Source: Berberis thunbergii
Taxonomy: Eukaryota > Streptophyta > Magnoliopsida > Ranunculales > Berberidaceae
Assembly (NCBI GenBank): GCA_003290165.1
Contig: QNQO01002064.1
Span: 1-64,000, forward strand
Direction: 5' to 3'
Length of the DNA stretch: 64,000 nucleotides
The position numbers and the translations under genes were made by a program. Shown piece after piece: positions 12,611 through 24,829 of this stretch. Each line of letters starts with the position of its first letter. Position 1 is the first letter of the stretch. The notes below the pieces were generated by a model, which saw only the letters and a list, made by a program, of their open reading frames with translations, was not told the DNA's origin and made no database searches.

Positions 12611-13004
12611 TAACAATTTCAAGTAAAATAGTTATTTGTATTACTTTTAGACTATCTTCAATCTATTTGATTTTTTTTTAATTTGAAATAAAATTCTCGT
12701 AACATACAAACAATTGTTTAATTGATGTTTTGAGATATGTTTTATGATTTGTATTTGCATGAATAACAACGTAGGTGATGTTTTTTTATTGTTTCCTATG
12801 ACTAATAACACATTTATAAAAATCCATTGAATTTATAAGAATCCATAGAAATCCATAACAAACTTTTATAAAATCTACAAAATCAAATCATTTAAAACTC
12901 ATCAAAATCCAGTGGATTTTGTAAAATCATTTGAAACCTTTTAAAATCCACGAAATTTAAAATTCTTCAAAGTCCATTCAAATCCCGAATTGAATACCCC
13001 TCAC

Positions 13005-15640
13005 TAAATCGTATCTTAAGAACAAAGATCCCTATTATGCAAATGTCACAAGTATAATCTTTTTGTTTTCCATTGCTTAACCACTGTCACTACAGAAGGT
13101 TCAAATTCTAGACTTGTGATTTCATCATTCAGTTTACCGCTGAGCTGGTACTCTCCATTGGCATATAATATATATTTAAGGACAAGAATCATGATCCTAA
13201 GATGTACCGGAATATTTTGATCACTAACACTACCATGTAAGCTCAACTTTACACAAATTAACCCCAAATGTAAATAAGACAACAACTTAGGATTGTGGAT
13301 CATAGTTACAAATCATTATCAACGAACCAAATCATTACTAATAATGTGTTTATTATTTAGGAAACATATTTTCTTACTGAAGAGAAATAAATAAGTTTTA
13401 ATATTCCGTTAACAAGGAGAGTGATTTGTTATTAACATTATTCTTCTTTAGCAACAAAATATTTCATTTCAGTTAATGTCTTAATTACCAAGGAACTAGT
13501 ATTTTGTGGCCATATAAAATATCTTGCTGTTAAATCAATTCGGTGAAAAATTAGGTTTGGAGGGAATGCTTTCCGCCACCTATTTAACAAGGAAACTTTC
13601 TTTCAAAATATATTTTGTTGCAAAAAAGTAACAAGTCTATGGTTTTTTCAAGAATTTTTTTCGTTGATAATGATACCATATTAACAAAGGAAATTAATTT
13701 ACGTAGAAAAAATTTGTTGGTAAATGATAGATTTCTTATAGTGTTATGTGGGTTTAAAAATTAAGTTCGTAAGTTTATAATCATCATGCATTCTCATGTA
13801 ACATGCATGCATAGAGTAATCAATTATTTTACTCAAATCAATCAAGAGCATATGCAATTTTGAATTTTCTTCACCAATCACTTTTAGAAAAAGAATTATA
13901 ACTTTACTCCGAGTGCATGGTAAGCCTAGTGACTTTGACCAAACCAAATTAAAACTTGTAATGCACTAATTAAATTAATTTTTATCTTATGAAGTTATGT
14001 TTGTGCTTAATTAGTATACATTCAGATGAAACTTCAATCTAATTATATGTGTTTAAGATTTAAGTCTCTAAGTTTATAATCATCATGCATTCTTGTGTAA
14101 CATGCCTGATTGTGTTTTGGACCCATTGATTACTTTACCAGACAAACACTTTTCCTTTTGCGTTGTTAATTTCCACAAAAACCTTGTAAATTACTGCATT
14201 CGATCAATAGCATCTAAGATAAGTCGTAAGCGAAACTCCACCAGATTAATACAATCGATGACAACAAAATATGAGCCATTGATGAAACACAGTTCAGGAT
14301 GGCATGTACCTCGTCAAGATCTCCATTGCCCTAATACAAAGAAAATCTTAACGCATTCGAGGCTTTTATTTATTTATTTATTATTAATGAGAAATTGTAT
14401 TCATTAGGTGCATAATCCACTCTTTGGCCCCAATTAAATATTAAGTCAATCAATCAACACTTGGACTTGCTTTTCCAGGTCATTATTAGCTTACATAATG
14501 CAATTCACACTAAGTACCAATCACTTTTAGAAAAGAATTATAATTGCACTAGGCCTAACTCTGACAATTAGTGTCGGAACGACTTGACTTGGTAAACTTC
14601 GGATGATGTTAAGCAACAATATTTGATGATCAAATAAATCAATAAAACCACACATATGCACTTCATGGGTTTCATATTTTATCTATACTTGCCCACTGTA
14701 AACAACTTACTTATTGGTTTGGAAAACCAACTATCTGTATAGAAGTTCATTCACTTCAAACCACATTATAAGTTTGGAATTTCTTCGTGCCTTCTTTTCT
14801 ACGATTATATCTAGAAAATTAATATTTTCTTTTTAAAAAAATTGAATCAATAACCCTTATTTATTAAAAAAATTCTTATATGTACCCAAATGGGTAACTT
14901 CAAGTTTTAAGGTTAGTAACTTGAGTGATAAGTTTTGTATGTCATGTTAATAATTAAATGAGTGGTCGTACATTTTGCTACACAATGGTAACTTTATACA
15001 TAATACCAAGGTAAGTTAATGCACATTAGGTGATAACTTTTTGTTGATGTACCATACATCCAAATTAGTATATGTACCAAAGCATCACTCTTAAATTTGT
15101 TTATTTAATCCGTGCCTAAATGCTACGATGAATGCCTTGAAGTTAATGGTGTAACGACCCGGGAAGTAGCTCAAAATTTCAACTTTTTTGTTATCATTAT
15201 AAATAGACACTTTTTAATTTTAATGCAACTATTAGGGTGTACCGTATCGAATTACACTTTATTTTAGTCTCGAAACATGCATAACGTGTCAGTTATAAAC
15301 ACTACATAGTTGGCTTAAATACAATTATTTCATATAATTATTGTTCCAAAAACTCTTTTCAATATGAGCCTCAGCTAACTTTCTTATCTTGGAAAATGTT
15401 AAATGTAGTGTTATGAGCAAGACGGCAATGGTAGCTCTTCCACTCCAATCTTAGATTCAGTCATGCCCGACATCCTGGAAAATATTTTGGTATTCGCCAA
15501 ATCTCTATCATTTATTTTGCAATCCTAAAAGGAAAATAAATGGAACTGGAAAACAAAAAAATCAATCAGCAATGCAGTGACAAGTAGTGTCGGAACGACT
15601 TGACTTGGTAGACTTTGGGTCATGCTAAGCAACAACATTT
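13005..15640. repeat. Recurrent intergenic segment, copy A (right part)
   Basis: Non-coding sequence shared with 30237-30377, 31700-31856 and 41402-42250 (copy B) and with 47668-48302 and 50080-52200 (copy C). It holds three undisturbed sites: about 14203-14215 for LINE copy 2, about 14330-14345 for the hAT, and about 14470-14490 for the Helitron. It also has single copies of the motif GGAACGACTTGACTTGGTA that is amplified at 50430-51160. No gene was seen. Confidence 0.85.
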
Positions 15641-16020
15641 GATGATCAAATTGATTCGATCAATATCTATTTGCACACTCAATATCTATTTGAGCACTCG
15701 GATATAAAAATAGAACAAGTGGGTCCACTTACAAATTGTTGGGATGTACGTAGCTTATATGGTATATAAATGTGGAAGATAGATTTTTCTCTCAGTCTTA
15801 TCTCCATCCTTAGAGAGAAGATGGAGAAATTTTGTGGGAAAAGAAGAAAATAGGCCTGGTTTTTTTTCTACAAGTTGCAAATTCCTTGTCAAATATTCAA
15901 ATTTGGGTTGGAAACTCAATATACCTTGCTGCCTCTCCTTGCTTTTGACAAATTGTTAGAGATGCACACATTCAGACATATATTAAGTTATTTTTTTTGT
16001 TTTTGGCTAAACACGAAGAT
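15640..16020. repeat. Duplicated flank of the LINE fragment
   Basis: Non-coding sequence (TCGATCAATATCTATTTGCACAC and following) is closely repeated at about 52980-53330, in both cases directly before the T run of the LINE fragment. The LINE therefore inserted before the segment duplicated. Confidence 0.8.
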
Positions 16021-16620
16021 GTTTATTAAAGATGAGAAAGAAAACAAATGACAAAGAAAATCATTCTTACATCAAGGAATGCCAAGATATCATGAAAGTG
16101 TCAAAAACTAAGTCTCTGAACAAATTATAAGCCGAACCCATCATCCACAATAATTCCCTAATCTCAATAAAAATAGAATATTTTGATCTGTTAAGCCATT
16201 AAAAAACTCTCATATTTCTCTCTTTCCACACACACCACATGAGAACGTGTAAGCCATAGCCACTTCGCCCGTCGGAAAGGATTAGCTTGGGACCACCAAC
16301 TTAGCCAATCCAAAATGGAACCTTGAAACATCAAATTCAAACCAAATTCTGACAAGAAACTGCTCCAAATGAATTTGAAAAATCTGCAGTGAAGCATCAA
16401 ATGATCTAACATCTCGTCAATCTCATTACAAAGCACAAAATGACTTTATGTGTGAATTCTTCTTTCATTAACCTATCTTTAGTCAAGATTCTCTCATGCA
16501 ACACTGACCAACTAAAGAAATTTATTCGAGAAAAAAAAAATTTCACCCAAACCAAATTCTTGTGAAAGAAAATGAAGAAGTTAGAATGAGGCTCATAATG
16601 AACGGCATCCATCATTAAGT
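16020..16620 (-). pseudogene. LINE ORF2 C-terminal fragment (zf-RVT zinc-binding region)
   Basis: Minus-strand frames at 16191-16436 and 16406-16615 read NLVWVK, RINFFSWSVLHERILTKDRL, then EIDEMLDHLMLHCRFFKFIW and LDWLSWW. This is the conserved reverse-transcriptase zinc-binding domain at the end of plant LINE ORF2 proteins. The frame is broken near 16430. Endonuclease and reverse transcriptase are absent, so the element is strongly 5' truncated. The T-rich run near 15990-16005 is its A tail on the minus strand. A longer sister copy is at 53340-54060. Confidence 0.75.
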
Positions 16621-17340
16621 ATAGTCATAGCAAGTCATGCATCCAAGTGGAAATGCACTAAAACAAAAGGAAATCATAACAATACAAACCAAACTGACTT
16701 TTCCAAGTCTTGCTATCTTCTTTCTTTTCAGTTTTCTTTTGTTTAATTTGATAAAGAAATCTTGCTACCTCCTACCTATAACATGCCTTTAAACTTTCCA
16801 CTGTTGTGGATTGGAATACAAATAAAGAAGTTGATATCCACATCACTGTAATCAGTAGATTAGAGACTTTATTTGGTTGTGAGAATCACAATTAAAATAA
16901 TACACAGATTGCTAATAATTCAATTGTAAAATTTTATCAAATCAATTGAATACTCTTATGAGGTTGAGCTTAGCATTATATTTAGTCTCAAGAAGGTTTT
17001 AATTGCACAAAACCTCAATTAATACAAATAGAAGCCAGATTGATTTCACTAATATATCTATGTTCTAGTCTTTAGCTTTCCTCTGTATTGTGAACTTTGG
17101 AATGCTACCACCTGGGCAACCTTATCAAATTTGAAGAAAATAACAGCTTAACAAGCAAAATTTGAAAATTTCAACAATTAATTAAACCAAAGCACATTCA
17201 TTAAGCTTCTTATAAAAACATCGATGAGTTCATATCACACTGAAAATAAAACATAGAGTTCACATACATCACACTAAATATAACTACTAGATAAGACCAT
17301 ATATAAAGTGGTCTAGTTACATACAAGCTTACAATTACAC
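16621..17340. other. Spacer, no gene seen
   Basis: AT-rich sequence with no coding similarity recognised. The part next to 17340 may hold the 3' UTR of the small frame that follows. Confidence 0.5.
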
Positions 17341-17343
17341 TGA

Positions 17344-17566
17344 TTACTGCTTATTGCGTAAGCTACGGAAATATTCCTTAGGAGCCTCTTCAAAATCTTT
17401 CCTTGGTACACGTTGAGTACGATTTGTTCCTGGAGCTACCATCATCTTCTTCTCTTCATCAACTTTGTTAGTCGACAAGAGACTATATAATCCATATCCA
17501 ACTCCAGCAAGAGCAGCAAGAGCAGCAACACCTATAGAACTTTGTGGTTTATCAGAAGAAACTCAT
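17344..17566 (-). pseudogene. Small conserved-looking protein frame with a 1-base shift after its ATG
   Basis: A 72-codon open frame on the minus strand (17562 down to the stop at 17344-17346) begins VSSDKPQSSIGVAALAALAG. It has one short hydrophobic segment (GVGYGLYSLL) and a basic C terminus ending YFRSLRNKQ. It has no ATG of its own. The ATG at 17564-17566 lies one base out of frame, so one extra base after the ATG would explain the break. A TATATATA box lies about 30-40 bases upstream (near 17600). I do not recognise the family. It looks like a small single-pass membrane protein, either recently disabled or carrying a sequencing error. Confidence 0.4.
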
Positions 17567-17708
17567 TGTTTTGTGAGAGAGAAGTAGAGGGTTTGCTAGT
17601 TATATATAGCACTGGACAATGCGTGTAGGCTTGGAAAAGTGTAGTTTTCTCCAACTTTCATTATGAGAGATGACTTGACTTGTGACATTATTGAAGTGAA
17701 GTGGGCCA

Positions 17709-17928
17709 TTGAGTGCATGGCTTTCCTGTTTAATGGACAAATATTGGCTTCAACTTAGTACAACACATATTCGTGAATGTGGCGATGTAATTATAGACCC
17801 AGTGTTCGACGCCCTTATGAATAGGTTCAATGAGTCAAGTCATGATCAGAAGTTGGTTATAAAGAGGAAGCTTATAGAGTTGAGTTCTCCGGGTGACAGT
17901 GTCATGATTGAACCATTAGCACTTCTGT
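17709..17928 (+). pseudogene. OTU-like transposon-associated protein, left half split by CACTA
   Basis: An open frame without an ATG contains RKLIELSSPGDSVMIEPLAL. The frame ends at the CACTA insertion. Joining 17928 to 27574, which removes 17929-27573, keeps the frame and continues with KLAATRYQC. The combined sequence resembles the OTU-like C-terminal regions found in plant Mutator/FAR1-type transposon proteins. That family call comes from memory and is tentative; the split itself is clear. Confidence 0.55.
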
Positions 17929-19067
17929 CATGATTGAACCATGGTAGCTTAGATAGCGCTCAAAAAAGCGCTATGCAAGGCGCGTACTTGAATAGCGCTA
18001 TCTAAGCGTCGATTTTTTTTTTTAATTAGCTTTATGAGCGCTATTTAATTTTGTTGATTTTTTTTTAATTAGCTTCAATAGCGCTTTCTAAAGTGCTATT
18101 TAATTTTGGTGAATTTTTTTTATTAACTACCATAGCGCTTTTCCGGATGAATGTCCCAAGAAATTCTACAATGTAAACTAAGAAGTTCTACAATGTAAAT
18201 TAAAAAAATATTACGCTATTTAATTTTGGAAAGATTAAGCAGAATTGAATGAATGTCCCAAGAAGTTCTACAATGTAAACTAAGTGAAGCTTTCCAAAGT
18301 CTGCTTCATAAATCATGGCTAGATCATTCTCTCTCAGAACTACCCACATGTCTAATCTAATTAATTATTCTGCAATCCCTTGTAGGTCTTCCTGAAAGTT
18401 TGGCCCTCAATATGGATCCATCAAGAAGTACCAGCTTCTTCAATAAGTCGAAGTCATGGTGCCCAGGCTTGTCACTGCATGAAACAATACCAAAGATAAG
18501 AATCGACACATATTGAGTTGTCCATTGGCACAGAACATAGAAACTTTAGAAGATCATGATACCTGACATAAATAGCACAACCTCCAATTGCGCGAGCTGC
18601 TCCATGGCATTCATGTAACACCCCTACTTTTCAAATAACAGTAAATAATTTATGTTTCAAAAATTCAATTGAAATTTGTGTGTTAAAATCTTATTTTGTT
18701 TGACAACTAGTATTTTTCGAAATTCAGTTAACTTTCTTACCTTCCGAATCTCGGGACGAGATTCCATTTAACGTGTGTATAATGTAACACCCCTGAATTT
18801 CATAAAGATAATTTATTTTATTTTTTTTATTAAAAATAAAAGGTTACATTTAATTAATGTGAATTTCGAAATTAGAGTTTTATTTGATTAGTTAAAGGGC
18901 GGGTGCTCTCAGAATCTTAGTGGGGGCGAATAGTCAGCCACCCTATAAAGAGTAAACCCTTATTTCTTTTGTTTCTCATTCTTTCTTCTTTTCCCCTTTA
19001 AGTTTTCTTCTTCGATGGCGGCTCTCACTCCCTCTCACTTCCACTTCATCTCTACAACGATAAGAGA

Positions 19068-19919
19068 GTGAAGAGTTCTATCCTCTCATGGCGAATCTTC
19101 TTCGATCAAAATAACACTCACTCATCTCCTACAGTTTCTTATTTGTTTCCTGCTCGCGATGATCCTGGATCATCTTCTGATGGCAGCCCAAAGCAGGCTC
19201 GAAGCCCTAGTCCAGATTTATCTAGAGAAGATTATACAAGGTCCTCTGACGATGGATGGAAAAAGAAGAATGATGGAAGGGAGTTAAGAAAGGATTATTG
19301 CTGTAGTCGAACTGACAAAGGTAGTGGTGACTCATATCGTCACTCTGAAAAGCAGTCTGTTGGGAGTTCCCATCACCACCGTAAGCATGATGATTACAGT
19401 CCGGACCACAGGCATGCTAATGCAGGAGAAAGAAACTACAACAGATCTTCTCATTCTGGGAGAGAGTCCAGGACTGACAGACGTTCTGATAGCAGGAGAG
19501 AAAGTGAATATGAAAGGTCTAGAGATCACCGGACTGATAAATACAGCCAAGACAAATCTTATAACAAAGAGTGTAGAACTAAGGAAGGAGACAGTGTTGC
19601 TTTGGAGCATCAGAAATACAATGACTCTTCTGATAGAGCTGTATCTGGCAGAGGACAAAGTAACTCTGTTTCAGAAAAAATGAAGACTAGGGAGAGGGAT
19701 AGTCACAGGAGGAGTTCAAGGGATTACAAGGCCAGTGGTACATTATCAAATGAAGAATCTAGAGGGCATGGAAAATCATTTACTAGCAAGGGTACTGATG
19801 TCGTTACTTATACTTCTTTGATTCATGGATTCTGCAATTTAGGTATGTTGAAAGAAGCTGCAGCCTGCAAGTCTAATTGGCATTTCTTCTTCTTTCAAGA
19901 GAGCATCTATTGGCTTTAG
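19068..19919 (+). pseudogene. Chimeric open frame: RS-rich (RSRC2-like) segment joined to a PPR segment
   Basis: A 283-codon open frame starts at a GTG and has no ATG before about codon 206. Codons about 35-240 are rich in Arg, Ser, Asp, His and Lys, with SSSDGSPKQARSPSPDLSRE, EHQKYNDSSDRA and MKTRERDSHRRSS. They resemble plant homologues of arginine/serine-rich coiled-coil protein 2, a splicing-associated protein. From about codon 243 the frame reads TDVVTYTSLIHGFCNLGMLK, a typical pentatricopeptide repeat that belongs to an unrelated protein class. The join and the missing start point to a patchwork of captured exons. Translation is not shown. Confidence 0.6.
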
Positions 19920-20496
19920 AATCATATTCATCTCAAGGTATGTCTCCTTGTTTTAATTAAATACCCAAATACGACCAAATATGTCTCTGAGTTTGTTTAA
20001 TGTCATATATTGGTCCTCTGTTATGTTATGGTTTGCCTTTGGGTTTAACTCCATGATTGAGTCTATGGTCTGTAGCCATGATACTCATGTTAGTCTATAC
20101 GACTACTTAGTCTACTTTTAAGCTAATATAATGGTAGTGATTCTCTGTACTAAAGAAGTTGCTAAGAGTAGAAGCAATAGGGCTATGGCTGTATTATAAA
20201 ACTTAGCACCTAATCTATGATGGATGGGCATGGAAAGGGTTTGCATTTGTATCAAAGATGATAGAAATCAGGCCCTCAGATTTAGTGGAGCTTGGAGCAT
20301 AAGCCCATTAAATCAATAAAAAGGTGATGGAGATTAATATTTTATTTGTTAGAAAGTGGTTGTATTGGTGTAATTAGTGGATCATAGATAAAAAAAAAAA
20401 ATAAAAAAAAAGATAGAAGAAAATTGGAGCATATTATTGGAAGAGTTTAATGCAGTTCTTGTTACATGATGGGTTCAGGAATGGGGTCTTGTTGTT

Positions 20497-20754
20497 GTGG
20501 TGCTATGGTTTATGGGCTATAATGGAGGCTGCGAGGTGGCTGTTTTAGTGGCTGAAATGGGGTTTTCTGCGAATGATCAAATAAGGCGACATGATGGTAC
20601 TAGTGGGAGTGGTGTTGGTCCTACTGATTTGTTATACCAAATGCAGAACTCCGATGCAAAGTTGCTGGGAACCGTGCAACATATGGAGGAGGTGTTGAAT
20701 GAGGTGAGTTGTCTTCATTCTTTCTCTTTTACTGTGAGTTTTCTTATTCCCTAA
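20497..20754 (+). other. Unidentified open frame, exon-like
   Basis: An open stretch containing FSANDQIRRHDGTSGSGVGP and LLYQMQNSDAKLLGTVQHMEEVLNEVS, followed by TTGTCTTCATTC. It is within the 3.8-kb insert. I do not recognise it. It may be another captured exon or ordinary retroelement sequence. Confidence 0.25.
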
Positions 20755-22744
20755 TTCTTGCAAAACCCTTGTTTATTTACTGTTAAATCCCATATTTGCT
20801 GCTATGTTTATTAAATAGCTCTGAATGTGAGATTGAAAGTTTTGTGCTATTTGGTGCATATGTATACTGTATGTATATTGCTTGTACGGAAATGACGAGT
20901 TTCATTTCAGGTAATCCAATTGTGAGATTTTAGACGTGTTGAGATTGAGGTTGCCTTATTTGTGGTGTTTTGTGTTGCAAACGCTTGCTCTCCAATATTT
21001 GTGATCTGTTTGATGTGTGAGATTTTCCTAGTTTGCTGGGTGCATGTTTGGGGTCACCTATGTTTATCATTTTATTGATTGGGTGTGACCTTGTTTGGTT
21101 GGTGTTTGAATGGTTGATGAATATTTATGCATTGTGATAAATTTGGAGATTTGTATGCATATTGACGTGTTTATGCATTATGAAAATACTGGATATTTGA
21201 ATCAAGGAGTGGCTTGATTGTCATATTGTTACATAGCATGATTAATGAATATGCTATGTTTTCCCCAAAAATGTGGGTGAATAGATTGTGGATCAATTCA
21301 TGTATGACAAAATGTCATTGTGAAAGAATTCTGAATTATGAAAAATAAATGATATTGTTAAACCTGGATTTCTGAAAATATAAAACACTTGGGCTTGTAT
21401 CACTTAGAACTACCACATCTCTTTTGTTTATGATTTCCCCTCTCTTACTAGAGAAACTAAATGACCAGTGGGTTGTCTTGCGGAGTTGGGGCACCCATTT
21501 CTTACTAGAGAAACTAAAATAACCTTCGGGTTAGTCTTGCGGAAATGTGGTGAGTTTGTATGCCTAAAATAGGCTTTGATATTTATCCGTCAAAAATGTG
21601 ACGTGAGTTTATGCGCATTGATAGTCCAAGGGTGGCTTTTGGTACTCATATAGTTAGGGGTATCCGCGATGCATGCCTGTATGTGATGTCCCCACTTAGG
21701 CATGGATGACGGAGTAGTCCTCCTTTATATGAGAGAGGCATACGGGCATGTATGTTCGGCACGGAGGTGGTGCGAATGTGGTATCGTCTAAGTGATCAAT
21801 CCGTTAAAAAGATGAACCTAATTCAAATAAAAAGAATAAATGGTGTTGCATTTTTTTCTAATTCTTTTTATGCAGAATGGCAAGTCCACTAATATTTCTG
21901 CAGGTCCGACTTGCCATGGTCAATTCCTATAGGGTAAGTACAGGTAAATGCATATTTACATATTAGGATGATGATATGATTGCCTCGTTGAGGAACTAAA
22001 TTCTTGGAACTGTGTTTTCTTACATCACACCTTTGCCTCGTTGAGGAACTACCTATTGGGGTGATGGTTGGTTGTTTGTGTTTAGCTTGATGTTTATCAC
22101 GTGTGATTTCATTGATTTTTGGCATGAAGATTTCTCACACCAGCTTTATAGCTGACCCAAGTGAGCTTTTGCTTCTTGGGTACATTCCTTTGGGAATGTA
22201 GCCGATTAGCTTTTCAGGTTTAGAGACTTTTGAGCAGCGTTACGGGAGTTCCGCTAGTGGGGCTAGCGACGCCGGTATTTTCCTGGTTAGACTTTTGTAT
22301 TAAAATTTTTAGTTGGTTCATATTTTCTAAAATATACTTTGTCTTTGCTGCTAAATGTCTCGTTTGTTATTGAATTTCACGTCCCGAGTTTTGGGGAAAC
22401 GGATAATCCTACGTGGATTTTAGGATTTCGTTTTCTTCGAAAATCGGGGCGTGACAATTCAGCCATTGGATGAAGGCTCTGGTGTAAAACACATTTCGTT
22501 AAAATGGTGTTCTTAGATCGAAAATAAAACAAAGTTAAGACAAACAATCAAGAAAGTTATGATTTAGCTCACATGAAACATGTCCCAATCTGGTTGCATA
22601 AACTCCCCAAGGAAGACAGTGTTGTAAGCAACAGATGCAATATGAATCGTATGAGATGCTGGATCTTTTGGCCAGAAATCATCTGATGCTCTTCTCTATG
22701 AACCTCTTACCAATATGAAGAAGTTTTTTATGTTTCAAATAAAA

Positions 22745-23823
<1,079 letters not shown>

Positions 23824-24107
23824 CTGCATCAAACATTGTCACCGTAGCAATCAACAATATGAAGAAGGTTTTTTATGTATCAAATAATCCCTTGCCCCTT
23901 TGATAGTTTTTACACTCTACAAAGGACCAAAAGTTTTTGATACTGAGAAGATAAATTTGTCAAGGTTGGAAAGATGGACATAATCATAGATAAATATCTT
24001 ATAAATCAGCTTGGGCACGAGGTGAGGGATATATAGTGGGCATCATCTTGTTTGTGTGGATATATGCATGGCGAAACAAAGAAAAGAATTAAAATTAAAA
24101 TGCATAC

Positions 24108-24829
24108 CAAGATGTAACTGAGGTGCTTATTCTCCTCCTCTAGCATTCTTTCCTGTAAAACAATTATTAACAAACAAGTTATTCATAGCCCTAGTTTTTT
24201 TTTTTTTGGAAGGTGATAGCGTGCCGCCAGTGGGTATCGAACATAAGACGTGGGATATGAAACTCCACTGCCTTAACCAACTAACCAAGCTACCATTGGC
24301 ATTCATAGCCCTAGTTACCAATAATAGAAAACTCGAATCAATCAATCAATCAAATAAGAGAGACAAAATGTTGTTTGTTTGTTGATCTTAATCAAATTTA
24401 CCTTTTTCTTCATCATTTTGAAGTACTCCGTCTGTCAAACAATGAAAAACAACAAAAGAAGTTGGATCTTGACTTAACCCCTTAAATTAAAAAGAAAAGT
24501 TTGCTATAAATGAATATTGTTACCTGTTTGGCTATGACCTTAGTAAGGCCATGTTGGAGGGCTGCTTCAATAGGGATAAGCTCTTTAGGATGGAGCGAGG
24601 TTATGTCCTCCCCCTTCAAGTGTCTATATGGAGGAAAGAAATTCACATAGAAGTGTATAGAAGAGATCACTCAAACAAGATTTTTAATTGCTTAAGATCC
24701 CAACATGCAAATACTTTACTGCTGAAGAAATAAGAAAACAAAGGTTAATACTGACCTGAGTTCAATCTGCATACTATCATTCTCTTTCTTGACTCTATCC
24801 ACTTCAGTGTTTAGATACTGCCAGTTTTT
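24108..24829 (-). pseudogene. PISTILLATA/GLOBOSA-type MADS-box fragment (K-domain exons)
   Basis: Four exons with matching phases lie on the minus strand. 24756-24829 ends VDRVKKENDSMQIEL. 24524-24623 (100 nt) reads RHLKGEDITSLHPKELIPIE and LQHGLTKVIAKQ. 24402-24431 (30 nt) reads TEYFKMMKKK. 24108-24152 (45 nt) reads ERMLEEENKHLSYIL. The KENDSMQIELRHLKGEDITSL block is diagnostic of B-class PISTILLATA proteins, floral transcription factors. The DNA-binding MADS exon and the C-terminal PI motif are absent. The open exons and kept splice sites suggest a fairly recent capture by the CACTA element. Confidence 0.88.
24197..24300 (-). mobile_element. tRNA-derived SINE in a captured MADS intron
   Basis: A perfect 16-bp direct repeat, ATTCATAGCCCTAGTT, flanks the element (24181-24196 and 24301-24316). 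Read on the minus strand it has a box-A-like TAGCTTGGTTAGTTGG, a box-B-like GTTCGATACCC and a terminal A run. Length is about 104 bp including the A run. Confidence 0.88.

Larger units (their letters stand above)
7033..13004. mobile_element. Pair of TIR elements with TAA target duplication
   Basis: The outer ends are inverted repeats (CAGGGGGGTATTCAAT at left, ATTGAATACCCCTCAC at right) flanked by TAA at 7030-7032 and 13005-13007. The paralogous segment at 47661-47680 shows the unoccupied site with a single TAA. A 3-bp TAA target is typical of PIF/Harbinger elements. An internal right end meets an internal left end at about 9600-9640, so two related elements (about 7033-9615 and 9616-13004) lie head to tail. 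Both left ends contain four or five subterminal repeats of GGGGTATTCAA. No transposase was seen. The first element carries MLO exons. Confidence 0.75.
18614..22456. mobile_element. 3.8-kb TG...CA retroelement-derived insert inside an exon
   Basis: The ends are TGTAACACCCC and GGGGCGTGACA, typical of plant Ty3/gypsy LTRs, and are flanked by a 5-bp duplication ATTCA (18609-18613 and 22457-22461). Removing the insert with one ATTCA restores the host exon in frame (HPMAE then CHGAARA). A second TGTAACACCCCT starts at 18784, followed by a TATAAA-containing promoter-like region (about 18940-18950). Two distinct full LTRs were not found. It could be a very long solo LTR or a large non-autonomous LTR element. 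It contains the RS-rich frame at 19068-19919. Confidence 0.75.
18368..22703 (-). pseudogene. Raffinose synthase / SIP-family fragment, captured and interrupted
   Basis: Minus-strand exons give a continuous stretch of a glycoside hydrolase family 36 enzyme (galactinol-sucrose galactosyltransferase or seed-imbibition protein). Exon 22573-22703 reads [20 protein letters not shown] and ends [12 protein letters not shown] before GTGAGC. The next exon begins SLHPMAE at 22478. It is cut at 22457 by the nested insert and resumes at 18613 with CHGAARAIGGCAIYV, ending at 18563. A third exon (18474 to about 18368) reads [20 protein letters not shown] and RPTRDC. Exon phases match. Both ends of the enzyme are missing. 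Introns are kept, so this is a DNA-level capture inside the CACTA element. Confidence 0.87.

Noticed and set aside
11915..12622. Frames rich in Phe/Leu/Ser and Lys/Glu/Arg
   Set aside because: Translation of polypyrimidine and polypurine tracts; low complexity only.
24197..24300. tRNA gene
   Set aside because: A and B box-like motifs are present, but the acceptor stem and anticodon arm do not close, and an A tail and target duplication mark it as a SINE.
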